Source: Madurella fahalii
Taxonomy: Eukaryota; Ascomycota; Sordariomycetes; Sordariales
Direction of reading: 5' to 3'
Length of the DNA: 64,000 nt
Assembly (NCBI GenBank): GCA_029876055.1
Contig: CM056878.1
Coordinates: 1,364,001-1,428,000 of the forward strand
In this document: positions 48,539-59,314 of the stretch, piece after piece
Position numbering within the stretch: position 1 is the first letter of the stretch
Layout of the letters: the number at the start of each line of letters is the position of its first letter
Program-made: the position numbers and the translations under genes
Notes under the pieces: model-generated
Database searches by the model: none
What the model saw: only the letters and a program-made list of their open reading frames with translations
Told to the model about the DNA's origin: nothing

Positions 48539-49726
48539 ATGTCGGGATATAAAGATATCCTCAAACATGGGTGGCATCCCGAAAAAGAAGGGACCACGCT
48601 CAAAGGCCAAATGGTACGCTGAGTTCGTTGATAAACCATTCCCAGGTCCATGTACTTACATGCCGCAAATCTAGAAAAGTTTAGTCGGCCGTGGTGACAA
48701 TGTAGGCCGCTCTATTCCAGTTGGGACTCACATGGGCACAGTGATGACCATAAGCCATCATACTTCAGACCCGCCGCACCTCTAGCCATACCGCCGCGCC
48801 GCTCTCCTCCTTGCGTGACCCATCCACCTTTGCTCCTCCACCCAAGCGATACACCAATACAACAGGCAGCGGGGGCGTCAGTCCAGCGAATTCCTCCTCC
48901 CCGGTCTCCCAAACTGGGCCAACTGCTCCACCGGCGCCAGCATCTGAAGAACCGGCCCCTCCTACGAAGCCATGGCGTCTGGATACCACCGGCCTCTCGA
49001 CAGCGCACTTGCCTCCTCCACCGGTAAGGAGAGACGGGGCAGATGGCCGATCACCACCACCTCCACCCTACACGCCATCATCAGCAACCGGAGCAAGCAG
49101 TAGACCGGGCCCTCCAAACCTTCCGCCCCGTCTCCCACCGCGGTCTGACTCTGCATCCCCAACAACCACGTCGCCAACAGCGGCACCGGTGCTACCAACC
49201 CGCGCTGCTGTTTCCAGTTCCGCTCTTCCGCCAACAAAACCAAGAACGGCAGCTTCGGGCGCGGATCAGGGATTTTTAAACCAAACCGCCGTCAACCGAC
49301 TCGGCGCGGCGGGCATCTCCGTTCCCGGGCTCGGTATCGGCTCTGGCCTTGGCTCTGGTCCACCAGCTCCCCCCCGCCACGCCAGGTCGCACGGTGACTG
49401 GGTCTGTGCCCAGCTCCGGAGTTGGTATGGCCCATCGTTCGAATCCAAACCTCAGCGAGCTCCAATCCCGCTTTTCACAGCTCAAGACATCATCATCACC
49501 TTCCCCCGGAATTCCCACACTGAGAGCAGCAGCTACTTCTAAAGCTACAGCAGTTGCCAAAAAGAAGCCCCCGCCGCCGCCGCCGCCGCCATCCAAGAAG
49601 AAGCCTTCTATTATCAGCCACGGCCAAACCAAACAACGACCCACAGGGCTGAGCAGCGGCAGCGGTAGTGATGCAGATGACGGGGCGCCACCGCCAATCC
49701 CGATAGCGACAAGGCCGCAGTTTTAG
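48539..49726 (+). CDS. proline-rich, SH3-ligand-like protein, apparent frameshift
   Basis: Exons are 48539..48613, 48675..48701 (27 nt) and 48769..49726, with introns of 61 and 67 bp. The joined N-terminus is MSGYKDILKHGWHPEKEG, then KSLVGRGDN and a segment reading SHTAAPLSSLRDPSTFAPPP. The rest is Pro/Ser/Thr-rich with several PxxP stretches, a LNQTAVNRLGAAGISVPGLG motif, NLSELQSRFSQL and a P8 run. Such proteins resemble fungal cortical-actin/AIM3-like adaptors; that label is tentative. The frame breaks at a C7 run (49369-49375). One base fewer joins the upstream frame to GSVPSSGVGMAHRSNPNLSE and the stop at 49726. As written, the upstream frame would end near 49542. Exon 2 is supported only by phase and the family-like sequence it yields. 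Confidence 0.65.
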
Positions 49727-50062
49727 GGAGTACTGGAGGCATCACTTCCCCGTGGGTGAGAGTCATGGGGTACGTGTTCATATCGCCTATACAGTTTCAC
49801 TCACGCACTGGGATTGTGATTGTCACAAAAAAAGCATGACGGGTGGGATTGCATCGGATTGTCTGTTTTGACGGTCGACCAAACTTCTACATGAAGGTAT
49901 CATGAAGAGAAAAGGAGAAATCTCTTGGTTCTGCTTCGAGCTACCTACGTGAATTGGAGTATTTCGAGGTGTAGCAAAACCTTCTAGAAAACAGTTTTTT
50001 GTTCCCACGGTCTGTGGAGGCGAAACGGAGTTCGAGCCGGGTGAAGAGGCATTGCAGCCTCC
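49727..50062. other. convergent intergenic region
   Basis: 336 bp between convergent 3' ends of the proline-rich gene and TCTP. No feature recognised. Confidence 0.6.
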
Positions 50063-50909
50063 TTAGACCTTCTCCTCCTTCAGGCCGTGCTTCCAGATAA
50101 CGATGTAAGGTGTGATACCGTCCTCACGATAGTTGAGGAGAACAACCCTAGCCGGAGTTAGTTCCATTCATTCGAAACCAGTGATGTTGAAAGTAAGCAC
50201 TTACATTCCATCGGGATTCGTCGACTCGCCAGTGTAAAACTCCCAGTCTTTGAACTTAGGCAGGATCGTATCCTTGACGTAGGCCTGCGCCTTAGTCTCA
50301 AACTCCTTGACTTCTTCCTCAGACTTGCCAGCATCCTGGAGCGCTTTCTTGACGCTCTTCATGTAACCTGCGTTGTGCGATGTTGAATTAGCCATCTGGG
50401 GGGTTTATGGAAGGAAAAAAAAAAAAAAAAAAAGGTTCCCTCATAACCCAGATGTTATTTACCCTTGAGGTACGGCAGGTACGACTTCTTGTCAAACGAA
50501 GTGCTCTGGAGACGGAAACTGTGGACGATGTTGTTGACCTTGATGGCTTGGTCCTCGAGGGCCTCCTCGGCCTCTTCAGCCGACGCGTTGGCGCCAATGT
50601 CTGGAGGAGGGAAGCATCGTCAGCTAACCATCAATAGTTTCCACTACCAGAACCTTGGAAAAACCCCACGCACCGTAATTAGCTTCGCCCCCCACCGTAG
50701 TCATGGCGCAGTCGACCTCATAGACGACGCCACCGCCGGCCTCTATGAGCTTGTATGAATCCGAGATGATTTCATCGCCGGTGATAATATCCTAGCCGAA
50801 GCGGAGTTTGTGTTAGCATATCTGCCACTCTCTTGCGCGCAACAACGCAACAAGGGATGTGTTGCTTCCGTTTCTTGGACTCAGGATGCCTCACCTTGTA
50901 GATAATCAT
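50063..50909 (-). CDS. tma19: translationally controlled tumour protein homologue (TCTP)
   Basis: Abundant conserved protein linked to ribosomes, stress and cytoskeleton (yeast Tma19/Mmi1). Exons are 50909..50895, 50791..50674, 50600..50463, 50367..50205 and 50147..50063; four introns (103, 73, 95, 57 bp), all GT..AG with matching phase; 172 aa, the normal length. Opens MIIYKDIITGDEIISDSYKL and has the signature DCAMTTVGGEANYGDIGAN. It ends NPDGMVVLLNYREDGITP and VIWKHGLKEEKV. The first exon encodes only MIIYK. The third intron contains an uninterrupted 19-T tract on the coding strand (A19 on +, 50415-50433). Confidence 0.97.
50415..50433 (+). repeat. poly(A) tract within TCTP intron 3
   Basis: A19 on the + strand, T19 on the transcribed gene's coding strand, about 47 bp upstream of the 3' splice site. 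Confidence 0.9.
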
Positions 50910-51671
50910 CTTGGAAATTGCCTTTGCGAACGCTTTTTTGTCCTAACAAGGCTGGCTGCAAGAGAAAGGTCGGTTTGGATGAGAAGAAAAAAAATTGAAG
51001 TGGGGGTGGGAGAGAAGGTGAGTTCGAGGAGGGGTAGGCGGGGCAGCTTTCAGGCGAAACGGCAGGCGGCGTGACAGCCTGGCTAGGCCGAGACTGGTAC
51101 CCATGCAACCCAGGACGAGGTCCTGGAAACCTCATCTCCTGCATTAACCCTGGGGCATTTATTTTTATTCTTTACTGTTCTTGGCGATGAGAAGCAACTG
51201 TGACTTATCCCCTTATTAGGTTAGGGTTTACCATGTGAAGACGGTGGATTGGGGCCCACTAAGCAAGGCGCATGCATCAGTCTGCGTACACTCTGCTTCC
51301 AGGGTTGGGTTCTAGCCTCTTTCTTTGGAATCCTACGTTGGAGCTCCGATTTCATACCAGCAATCACAACATCCACTATCTGAAGTTCGTAACATGTACA
51401 GATATCTGGTCATGACCCAGTTGTCACTTTGTGCCCCAAGCCTACTGTGATTGCCGGCAAACTTCAAGGCAAAAGAGCCGTCGAAGGAGACACTTTGGAC
51501 ACACTACCTGGATAGGCTCAAGCGCGAGATGTAGAAATAAATGCGAAGGGGAAAAGCAGAAACACTATTTACTCCTGATGACCTGCCCAGTGACCAAACC
51601 ACTCCGTGTAACCTGTAGAAATACCAACACTCGCAATCAGGTTGCCCGTCAGACAAGCCTCATCTAAGGAA
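50910..51671. other. intergenic region
   Basis: 762 bp holding the TCTP promoter and the 3' flank of the Rab gene. No other feature recognised. Confidence 0.6.
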
Positions 51672-52508
51672 TCAGCAAGCACAGCCCTCCTTCGCGTTCG
51701 GATCCCGTGGCCCGCTAAGGTTCACTCTCTGCTCCTCGGCACGGCTGGCCGCGTGTGATGCCCCGGGCCCACGGGCCGTCTTCAGAGATGTCTCGGGGAT
51801 GGCGTTAGCGATCGCCGTAAACACCTCGGTCACGTTGTAGCCTGTCTTGGCGCTGGTCTCAAAAAACAACAGCCCTTCCTCTTCCGCGTACGTCTTGGCC
51901 TCCTCGGTGGTGATCTTTCTCGCGTCGCCCGAGTCCTCACCCTCAGCACCCTCCCCGTCGCCGCCATTCCCAGTCCCGTCGCTTGTAAGATCGAGCTTGT
52001 TACCGACGAGTGCGATGACGATGCCGGGAGACGCTTGCCGCTGCAGCTCGGCGACCCAGTGCTTCGCCTTGATGAGGGATGTAGGTTTCGTGAGATCGTA
52101 GACCACCAGGGCGGCTTGCGCGTTGCGGTAGTACATGGGAGCCAGCGAGGCGAACCGTTCCTGACCCGCCGTATCCCAAATCTCAAACTTGATGGTCCGT
52201 GTCGGAAGGTTGCATTTTTGTGTTAGGAAAGCCGCTATAAGGGATAGTTGTGGTTAACGGTTTGCCTTCATCCAAAACGACGCCTGAGACGGTGAGCGAC
52301 GTACCCCCTATTGTCGGTTCCTTGTTTTCTTGAAAGTCATTGTTGACGAAGCGAAGGACGAGCGATGACTGCAGGCACAAGTCCGTCAGCGCCTGCGGGG
52401 GGAAAGCGAGGAACGATGATGGAAGCCAACCTTGCCGACGGCAGCTTCGCCGAGGAGGACCAGCTTGACGCTGCTGCTAGGCTTGACCGTATTGCCCGAG
52501 TCGGCCAT
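51672..52508 (-). CDS. Rab5-family small GTPase (Vps21/Ypt52-like)
   Basis: GTP-binding switch for early-endosome fusion and trafficking to the vacuole. Exons are 52508..52431, 52368..52305 and 52234..51672, with introns of 62 and 70 bp; 234 aa. G motifs: GEAAVGKSS (about 20-28), the Rab5 effector loop ENKEPTIGAAFLTQ, WDTAGQERF (67-75), VGNKLDL and ETSAKTG. The C-terminus GCAC is a CXC double-prenylation signal. The first donor is the weaker GTTGGC. After NKLDL there is an acidic Gly-rich insertion (SDGTGNGGDGEGAEGEDSGD) not found in animal Rab5. It divides away from KRI1. Confidence 0.95.
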
Positions 52509-52975
52509 TTTCGGTTTATATGGTCTTGCTAGCGGCTTGCTGCAAATGTATTTGATCAGAAACGGTGGAAAGTGGTGATGGGTGCTGGTGTTGTGGATGA
52601 CCTGTGCGTTGATGGTGTTCCTTGGGGACGGGAATCGGAGTGACGTGATAGGCAGACATGGCTTGGGAGCCAGGATAGGTAAGATGCATGCGACGACTCA
52701 AACCAACGCCTGGGGCGGTCCACCGAACAGCAGCCTCAAACGCCTGGGAAGTGCCAATGTAACAGCCGCAGCCCCGACAGTGCACGGGCCACGGAAAAGG
52801 CGGGTGGAAATACAGATTGGCCGGCTACCACCGTGTGCTTGGCACTGTCTGGCGGCAGATAAACTCAACTTGCCCCACTAAAAAGTTCAGCGCTTTCCCA
52901 AGCAGCCGCTTAACGCAACAACTTCCCCGTTGTGTTTCTAGTATTGTGCACCGGGGATCTTCGGACCATCCCAAA
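52509..52975. promoter_or_regulatory. divergent intergenic region, Rab5 / KRI1
   Basis: 467 bp between divergent start codons, presumably both promoters. No motif assigned. Confidence 0.55.
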
Positions 52976-55075
52976 ATGGCAGCGGCTTTTGCAAGAACCG
53001 CCAAAGGCGCAGCCAATGGCGACAAGATTGTCCCCAAGAAATCTCTGTTCGACGACTCCGCATCCAGCAGCGAAGACGACCAAGAAGAAGGTGGCGCCAC
53101 GCTTGGCCCGTCGTCACAGCTCAAGATTAACGAGGAGTACGCTCGCCGATTCGAGCACAACAAGAAGCGGGAGGAACTCCATCGGCTGCAGGAGAAGTAC
53201 AAATCTGCAGACGGAGAGGACCTAGACTCAGAGTCGTCTTCAGAAGACGAATCAGAGGACGACGAGGCCGTGCTTGTTACCGAAGACTTGGATGCCGAGA
53301 TTTCGGCCACGCTCCAGGCCATCAAGAACAAGGACCCCAGGATATACGACAAGGATGCTGTTTTTTACAAGCCATTTGACGCCGACGCCGAGCCGTCCAA
53401 GAAGAAGGAGGAAAAACCGCTCTTCTTGCGCGACTATCATCGTGAGCGCTATCTAAGCGGCGATGTGGGCGCTGATGATGATGGCGATGCTGCCGACAAC
53501 GCCCCGAGGACGTTTGTCCAGGAGCAGGCCGATCTTAAGAAATCCATTCTCTCCGAGATCAACGCCGCCGCCGCCGCCGCCGCGGACGAGGAGGAGTGGA
53601 GCGACGATGATGCGTTTATCAAGCCGGTCAAGAAGCAAGACGAAGTGGCCGAGAACGGTATCCATCCGTCGCGGGCAAACCGGGTCCAGCTCTCCGAGCT
53701 CGACGTTGCGAATGCCGACAAGAACCCCGAGGAGTTCCTGTCCAAGTTCATGGCCTCCAAGGCGTGGGCGCCTGAAGAGGGCTCCAAGTGGCAAGCATTC
53801 GAATCTGACGAAGGCGAGGACCAAGGCGACGTTGCTGACGAGTTCGAGCATGCCTACAATATGCGGTTCGAAGACCCTGCCAAGAGCAATGAGTTCCTGA
53901 AGACCTACTCAAGAAACATGGCAGCAGCGCGCTCCGCCAGGAAGGAAGAGCTGACAGGCAGAAAGAAGCAAAGGGCGCTCGAAAAGGAGAAGAAAGAGGC
54001 CGAGAAAAAAGAGCGGGAGGCTGAGCGAGCTCGTCTACGGCGTTTGAAGATCGAGGAAGCTTCGGACAAACTAGCCAAGATCAAAAAGGCTGCCGGCATA
54101 AGCGGCAAGACAGTCAAGGACGAGGAGTGGATAAGATTTTTAGAAGATGCCTGGGAGGACGACAAATGGGAGGAGGAGATGAAGAAGCGGTTTGGCGACG
54201 AATACTACGCCGAGGCTGACGACATGTCTCTCGATGAGGCCGGGGATGATGATGAAGAAGAAGAAGAAGAACGAGAAGGAGACGGCAAGAAGAAGAAGAA
54301 GCTTAAAAAGCCCAAATGGGACGATGACATCGACATCAAAGACATCGTCCCTGATTTTGACGATGAGTCAAAACCCAACATCACCTTGGACGACGATGAA
54401 GAAGATCATGAAGCCCAAGAGGACGAGGAGGAGGCTACAGACGAAAACTCCGATGACGCGCGGCCCGCCAAGAAGCGCAAGACGGCAAAGGATATCAAGA
54501 ATGAGAAACTGGCCGCAAAACGCCAGGCCCGCGCAGAACTTGCAAAGATTGAAGCCCTCGTCGATACCAAGATGGAGCTTGACAACCCTCGTGCTCTAGC
54601 ATCCAGCTCCAAAAATAAGGGCGGCAGCGGCGCGCCGGCTTTCCGGTACCGCGAAACGTCGCCCAATTCGTTTGGTCTCACAGCCCGCGACATCCTTCTC
54701 GCTCCGTCAGACGCGGCTCTCAACGAATTTGCCGGGCTCAAGAAGCTAGCCACGTTCCGCGACGCGGAAAAGAAGCGCAAGGACAAGAAGCGCCTCGGCA
54801 AGAAGGCCCGGCTGAGGCAATGGCGCCGTGAGACGTTTGGTAAAGATTATGAGCGTACGGGGCCGACGTTCGGGTTTGAGAGCCTTGTAGCCGGTGCTGG
54901 GGCTGCTACTGCTGCGAGCGGAGCTAATGCCGTTAAGACGGAGGGACCCCGCCCTCATGCGGCGAAGACTGAGAATGGTGGTACCGGTTCGAGCAATATA
55001 ATTGAGGGTGAGCGGAAAAAGAAGAGGAAGAGGTCAAAGAACAAGGGGAAGAAGGTTGTTGAGACGGCAGAGTAA
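52976..55075 (+). CDS. kri1: KRI1 ribosome-biogenesis factor
   Basis: Nucleolar protein that binds Krr1 and is needed for 40S subunit production. Single exon, 699 aa. The start ATG at 52976 (AAAATGG context) begins MAAAFARTAKGAAN. An ATG-less frame continues upstream but carries no family similarity. The conserved N-terminal region is KINEEYARRFEHNKKREELH, followed by LFLRDYHRERYLSGD. The middle has the FLEDAWEDDKWEEEMKKRFG segment. The C-terminal Kri1 domain is RDILLAPSDAALNEFAGLKK, RLGKKARLRQWRRETFG. The rest is alternating acidic and basic low complexity typical of nucleolar proteins, ending in a Lys/Arg-rich tail. Confidence 0.95.
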   Translation: MAAAFARTAKGAANGDKIVPKKSLFDDSASSSEDDQEEGGATLGPSSQLKINEEYARRFEHNKKREELHRLQEKYKSADGEDLDSESSSEDESEDDEAVLVTEDLDAEISATLQAIKNKDPRIYDKDAVFYKPFDADAEPSKKKEEKPLFLRDYHRERYLSGDVGADDDGDAADNAPRTFVQEQADLKKSILSEINAAAAAAADEEEWSDDDAFIKPVKKQDEVAENGIHPSRANRVQLSELDVANADKNPEEFLSKFMASKAWAPEEGSKWQAFESDEGEDQGDVADEFEHAYNMRFEDPAKSNEFLKTYSRNMAAARSARKEELTGRKKQRALEKEKKEAEKKEREAERARLRRLKIEEASDKLAKIKKAAGISGKTVKDEEWIRFLEDAWEDDKWEEEMKKRFGDEYYAEADDMSLDEAGDDDEEEEEEREGDGKKKKKLKKPKWDDDIDIKDIVPDFDDESKPNITLDDDEEDHEAQEDEEEATDENSDDARPAKKRKTAKDIKNEKLAAKRQARAELAKIEALVDTKMELDNPRALASSSKNKGGSGAPAFRYRETSPNSFGLTARDILLAPSDAALNEFAGLKKLATFRDAEKKRKDKKRLGKKARLRQWRRETFGKDYERTGPTFGFESLVAGAGAATAASGANAVKTEGPRPHAAKTENGGTGSSNIIEGERKKKRKRSKNKGKKVVETAE

Positions 55076-55852
55076 GAGTTCATGTCTGGAGTTCTGGAGT
55101 GCGGTGCATTGGGCTAGTTCACCTGTATGGAAATCTGGATTTGTAGAGTCAATAGCTACAACGGGGATATCTAGTTTTGGGGTTGAGCTTCAACTACACG
55201 TGTAGCAGAACCGAATGCTCGTTCAACGAGGGTTGGCCAGACGCCTTGTCCCAGGCATATATACATACAAACAAGGATCCGAGATACACATGGTCCATGG
55301 ATCAATCAATTCTCACATTCGCACTCGTACTTGCACTCGCGCTAGCACTCGAACTCCGCACCAAAGAAAAGCCTAATTACAAGATTCTTTAGCTCGAGCC
55401 CCTGTATCGCACAGAACCGGTGCCAACCCATTCTTCCATCCGTCTCATCGTCCCGTACAGTAACGAAGACCGCCAATCCTGATCTCGCATGTTGAAAGGT
55501 CCTTGCTCAGTCCACAGGCGCCACCCCGTATGTATAAACTTATGTACTTGACGCCTCGCTTTGTCCTTCCTTTGCCCTCCCCGTAAACGAAATCAAAAAA
55601 GAAATTCGCTCGCCATATCGAATGCGCTATGTTGTGAGTCAGATGTGATTGCCAAACCTCCAATGAGACCGATCCCGTATATATACTTGCAATACTTGCA
55701 AAGACAGGAAGGAGCAGGACACAGAACATGAACTTGTAACTCCGAACAACATGCCACGCCACAACAACCGCCATAAACGCATCAACATCACACTTTCCAT
55801 CTATCTCTACAACCCATCAACAACCGACGCGACAGGAAGTGACGGGGCGAGC
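55076..55852. other. convergent intergenic region
   Basis: 777 bp between the 3' ends of KRI1 (+) and the Zn cluster gene (-). It includes an imperfect CACTCG-type repeat at 55319-55352. No gene recognised. Confidence 0.55.
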
Positions 55853-58800
55853 CTAATGACGGTGCATCCCGCCAGCACTCATCCCTCCCCCGGCCCCTCC
55901 TCCGCCGCCACCACTCCCACCCCCGCCAAACATACTCGCGAACCCATCCATCCCTCCTCCCAACCCTCCTCCTCCAACCCCTAAATCTGCCCCAATCTCA
56001 GGGGGCTCCATATTGAACGGCATGAACCACGCCGAGGAAGGCTCCCCAAATGCGGCATGCAGCGCCGCATCCGCAGGATGATGATGTCCGTGCCCTCCGT
56101 GGCCATGACCTCTGTCATGATGACCCCCTTCACCGCCGTCAGCCCACCCCGCCAGACCTCCCAACCCGGCCCCTGTGGGATCTACCCCGCCCCCGTAGGC
56201 ACCAAACACTAATTGGCGGTCGAGGCGGCTCATCCCGTGAGCTGCTGCCGTAGGGAGGGGTATTGCGAAGGGGTCGGGAGGGAAGAACGATGCTGGCGGG
56301 GCCGCGTGGTGGTGGTGGTGATGAGAGAGATGGTGGGATACCGCGACAGGGGAGACGGGGGAGAGCGCGTGGTACGAGTTTGCCGAGTGGGCTACCGTGA
56401 GGGGGTTGAAGGCGGTTGGGCCGCTGGCTTGTTGCTGGCCTCCACCGATGGATCCATTCGCCGAGCTGGAAAAGGAGCGCTGGTGCTGGAGGCGAGCGGC
56501 TGCTGCGGCGTGTAGTTGCTCGGCCGTGGCGGCTTGGTGGCGAGCAAAGTCTGTTTGGAGAGGCTCGAGGCCTTGGTCGGGCCCGCCGCTGCGAGATGTG
56601 GTGCTCGCTTTACGGACCATGGACTTGCGCTTGAGTTGCGGGCCGGGCTGCCCGGGGCGGGTGATTCCGTTGGCGGCCGCGTTCTCGGCGCTCTGGGGTG
56701 AGAGGCTGGTAAAGAACTCTTCGACTGTGTGGAGCTCTGGTTTCTGCTCGAGTACGGCGTCGTCCCCCTTTTCCTTCTTCTTGTACGTGGCAGGGTCGAG
56801 GAAGTCTGATTGTGATACTCCATGGGGATAGCGATCAAACCAGTCGCCGTACTGGAAGATTGGCGACGCGGCACTCTCGTTGGCGGAATTGCCTTGTCTC
56901 GCTGCATCGGCGCAGGTGCGGTATTGCTCGCGGAGGTTTTCCGACATCCAGTGGAACATTCCCCAGTACCGCTTCATTTTGGAGAGGAACCTGACGTTGG
57001 TCGCTAGATTCCGCTTCGACGTCGCCTCCATCGTGGGGTTTCCGTGAAAGATGCCAAAGATGTGGACGGTACTCGATAAGAACGCGCAGTATCCGGTGAA
57101 TGGAGCGGTGATGAAGTGCGACTCGGCGTCCTTGAGCAGCTCCGATATCCTGTTCGCTGCCGCAAACGCCTTCGCCCCCGCTTTTGTCACGAATGCCTTG
57201 GGTACGTCTTGTTGCGAGTGTGCACTTGGTGGCGATACGGCAAAGCGGTTCATGAAGAGGATGTTCTGCTGGATGGAAATGTGTAGGAACAGGAACTGGT
57301 TGGCCATGTTGTCCGTCTCGTGCAGGTGGAGATTCTCGGGCGTGTAGGTCAGGGACTCGGGCAGCTCGCTGAGGATATCTTCGGTCTGCTTGATCAGTTT
57401 GGTATACTCTGAATCCGGGCTCCACATCGGGTGAGGATCCAATTCCTTCCCGCCTTGGTTGAGATAACCAATGATTCGTCCCCATAACGCAATGGCCTTG
57501 ATCATCCAGGCGGCGACCCCCATGTTGTCCTTCGCATCAGTGGCCTGGCCCTCAGCGAGAGACTCAAGAACCTGGCCGCTAAGGGTCTCGGTGGGCCCGG
57601 GTAGGTCGTATTGGAAATTCTTCTCTTTGATGGGCAGCGGGATCTTCAACGTCTCCTCCCGAATGAATGTCGGCCGGTCCGTTCCTGACGAGTTGAAGCG
57701 GTCCATCAAGAAGCAGGCCCACATCGTCCGCCGGCGGATTTCACGGTCAATGAAGCTGAGCTGCGTCTTCCCCGATACCCGGAGGGGATCGTGTTCCAGG
57801 TCCTTGTGTAGCTGGAGTGCGAAAGCCATGCGGATCGCTTGCCCTCCCAGTGACCAACTTCGTCCGCCATGACATGTGCCAAACTCGTGCAACCCTAGGA
57901 TCAGCAGGCACGTCAAAATCGTAATATTGGGCCACTCATATCGTTTCGTCAGAATATCACGGGCTACGGAAGCCCATTCCTCCCCGCGGAGAAAGTTCGG
58001 ATTCGTGTTGAGCTTCGGGTGGTTGGAGAAGCGTGCGGAAATAGCGCAGACTGAGAGTATCAAAACTGGGGGGAGGGCGCCAGCCCTGGTGAGGCGATCA
58101 TGGTTAGCATTAGAATCAAGGAGGGATTCCCGCAACCGGACATACTTAAGCTTCCTCATAAAGCTGGGCTTGTGGAGGATATGGTAAGCCTGGCCGTAAA
58201 TGTTTTCGAAGAAGACCTCGGCGAGGTGCTCCTGGATATCCTTCGAAGGGAGGGCATCGCCCCCTTCGAGCAACAACTTGCTTTCTTCAGCCTCCTGCAC
58301 CAGGATCGTGGAGGGCTTGTTCGGTCCATCAAGCTTCGACCTCGACGGAGCACGGGCCCAGTGGTCCAGATCTGGGCCAAAAGCCTCGTCAGCGCCGCGC
58401 TTCTTGGCGGCCGCTGCTTTTCCGGCCGTGAGGGTTCCCGGGATCGCCGGCTTCACCACGGCCCGGGTCACGGATGACGCGATGGCATCCTGCTCCGCTT
58501 TTGGCACGACCTTGATGATGCGCTCCTCCATCCGCTTTAGCCGCTTATCCAGCATGGCCATGTAGTCGGTCCTCGGAGCGGCCTTGCGCGCGGTGACCTT
58601 GTAGACACAAGGAATGCGCGACCGGAGACAGTGCTTGCATGCAGGCTTCTCACCAGAACAGCGGATCTTTTTGCGACGACACGCAATGCAGGCTAGCGGT
58701 AACCGTTTTCGCTCTTTTCCAGCTTTCGTTTTTAGCTCGCTCCATGCAGGCGCAGCATCGGCCTTCTCCCCCTTAGACTTGCCGCCTAAATCCGTCCCAT

Positions 58801-59314
58801 CTCCCAAGCCACCCGTCGCTAGACCGAACTCATCGGACATGGGCTCCTCCAAAGAGTTCGCCCCGTTGCCGTTGCTGTCTGGGGTGCCATTCTCGGATAA
58901 GTCCGGACTGGTCCGCCGCTGACCGTTGGCGCTGCCGTAGCCTGATGTCTGGACGGTGATGGAGGTGACCGAGTTCTGCTGGTCCGGCATGGACGATATG
59001 GACGGAGGTTGGGACGTCGCAAACACATCTGGACCGTGATCGTCAAAGGTAGCCGTCTGCAGGCCATCCATGGGAGAGTCGTCTAGCGGGTTCTGGTACG
59101 AGAACTGAAAGTCGGCAAAGTGGGAGGCATCGGCCAGGTCATGGGCGGCCGTAATGGTCCCCAGCGTCTCATTAGAGCCTTCCAGCTTGAGGGCTTGCAA
59201 TGCGGCGGATTCGGCCTGCGCGAGGTGAGGTTCGGCGTCGCCGGCAGAAGGGGAGAATTCGAGATCCAGCGACGGAAAATTTTTGAGGCCGGCTTGAGTG
59301 TCGCTTGGTGACAT
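55853..59314 (-). CDS. Zn(II)2Cys6 transcription factor
   Basis: Large fungal regulator; single exon, 1153 aa from ATG 59314 (MSPSDTQAGLKNFPS, G at -3). The frame is open further upstream but without an ATG. The binuclear zinc cluster is complete: C209, C212, C219, C226, C229 and C236, within LACIACRRKKIRCSGEKPAC. It is followed by a basic linker and a coiled-coil-like MLDKRLKRMEERI. Residues about 350-800 form the fungal-specific regulatory domain (LGLHEFGTCHGGRSWSLGGQ; RRTMWACFLMDRFNSSGTDR). The C-terminal 250 residues are His/Gly/Ser/Ala-rich. The target pathway is not recognisable from sequence, and I do not assign it to a named regulator such as XlnR or CLR. Confidence 0.9.
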   Translation of the reverse strand: MSPSDTQAGLKNFPSLDLEFSPSAGDAEPHLAQAESAALQALKLEGSNETLGTITAAHDLADASHFADFQFSYQNPLDDSPMDGLQTATFDDHGPDVFATSQPPSISSMPDQQNSVTSITVQTSGYGSANGQRRTSPDLSENGTPDSNGNGANSLEEPMSDEFGLATGGLGDGTDLGGKSKGEKADAAPAWSELKTKAGKERKRLPLACIACRRKKIRCSGEKPACKHCLRSRIPCVYKVTARKAAPRTDYMAMLDKRLKRMEERIIKVVPKAEQDAIASSVTRAVVKPAIPGTLTAGKAAAAKKRGADEAFGPDLDHWARAPSRSKLDGPNKPSTILVQEAEESKLLLEGGDALPSKDIQEHLAEVFFENIYGQAYHILHKPSFMRKLKYVRLRESLLDSNANHDRLTRAGALPPVLILSVCAISARFSNHPKLNTNPNFLRGEEWASVARDILTKRYEWPNITILTCLLILGLHEFGTCHGGRSWSLGGQAIRMAFALQLHKDLEHDPLRVSGKTQLSFIDREIRRRTMWACFLMDRFNSSGTDRPTFIREETLKIPLPIKEKNFQYDLPGPTETLSGQVLESLAEGQATDAKDNMGVAAWMIKAIALWGRIIGYLNQGGKELDPHPMWSPDSEYTKLIKQTEDILSELPESLTYTPENLHLHETDNMANQFLFLHISIQQNILFMNRFAVSPPSAHSQQDVPKAFVTKAGAKAFAAANRISELLKDAESHFITAPFTGYCAFLSSTVHIFGIFHGNPTMEATSKRNLATNVRFLSKMKRYWGMFHWMSENLREQYRTCADAARQGNSANESAASPIFQYGDWFDRYPHGVSQSDFLDPATYKKKEKGDDAVLEQKPELHTVEEFFTSLSPQSAENAAANGITRPGQPGPQLKRKSMVRKASTTSRSGGPDQGLEPLQTDFARHQAATAEQLHAAAAARLQHQRSFSSSANGSIGGGQQQASGPTAFNPLTVAHSANSYHALSPVSPVAVSHHLSHHHHHHAAPPASFFPPDPFAIPLPTAAAHGMSRLDRQLVFGAYGGGVDPTGAGLGGLAGWADGGEGGHHDRGHGHGGHGHHHPADAALHAAFGEPSSAWFMPFNMEPPEIGADLGVGGGGLGGGMDGFASMFGGGGSGGGGGGAGGGMSAGGMHRH

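Noticed and set aside
49330..49366. A GTATCG..CAG intron to explain the frame switch in the proline-rich gene
   Set aside because: It would be only about 33 bp, shorter than every intron in the window, and it lacks a branch site. A one-base homopolymer error is simpler.
55853..59314. Assignment of the Zn cluster gene to XlnR or CLR regulators
   Set aside because: The DNA-binding sequence (LACIACRRKKIRC...) does not match what I know of the XlnR cluster, and I cannot confirm any other named regulator by eye.
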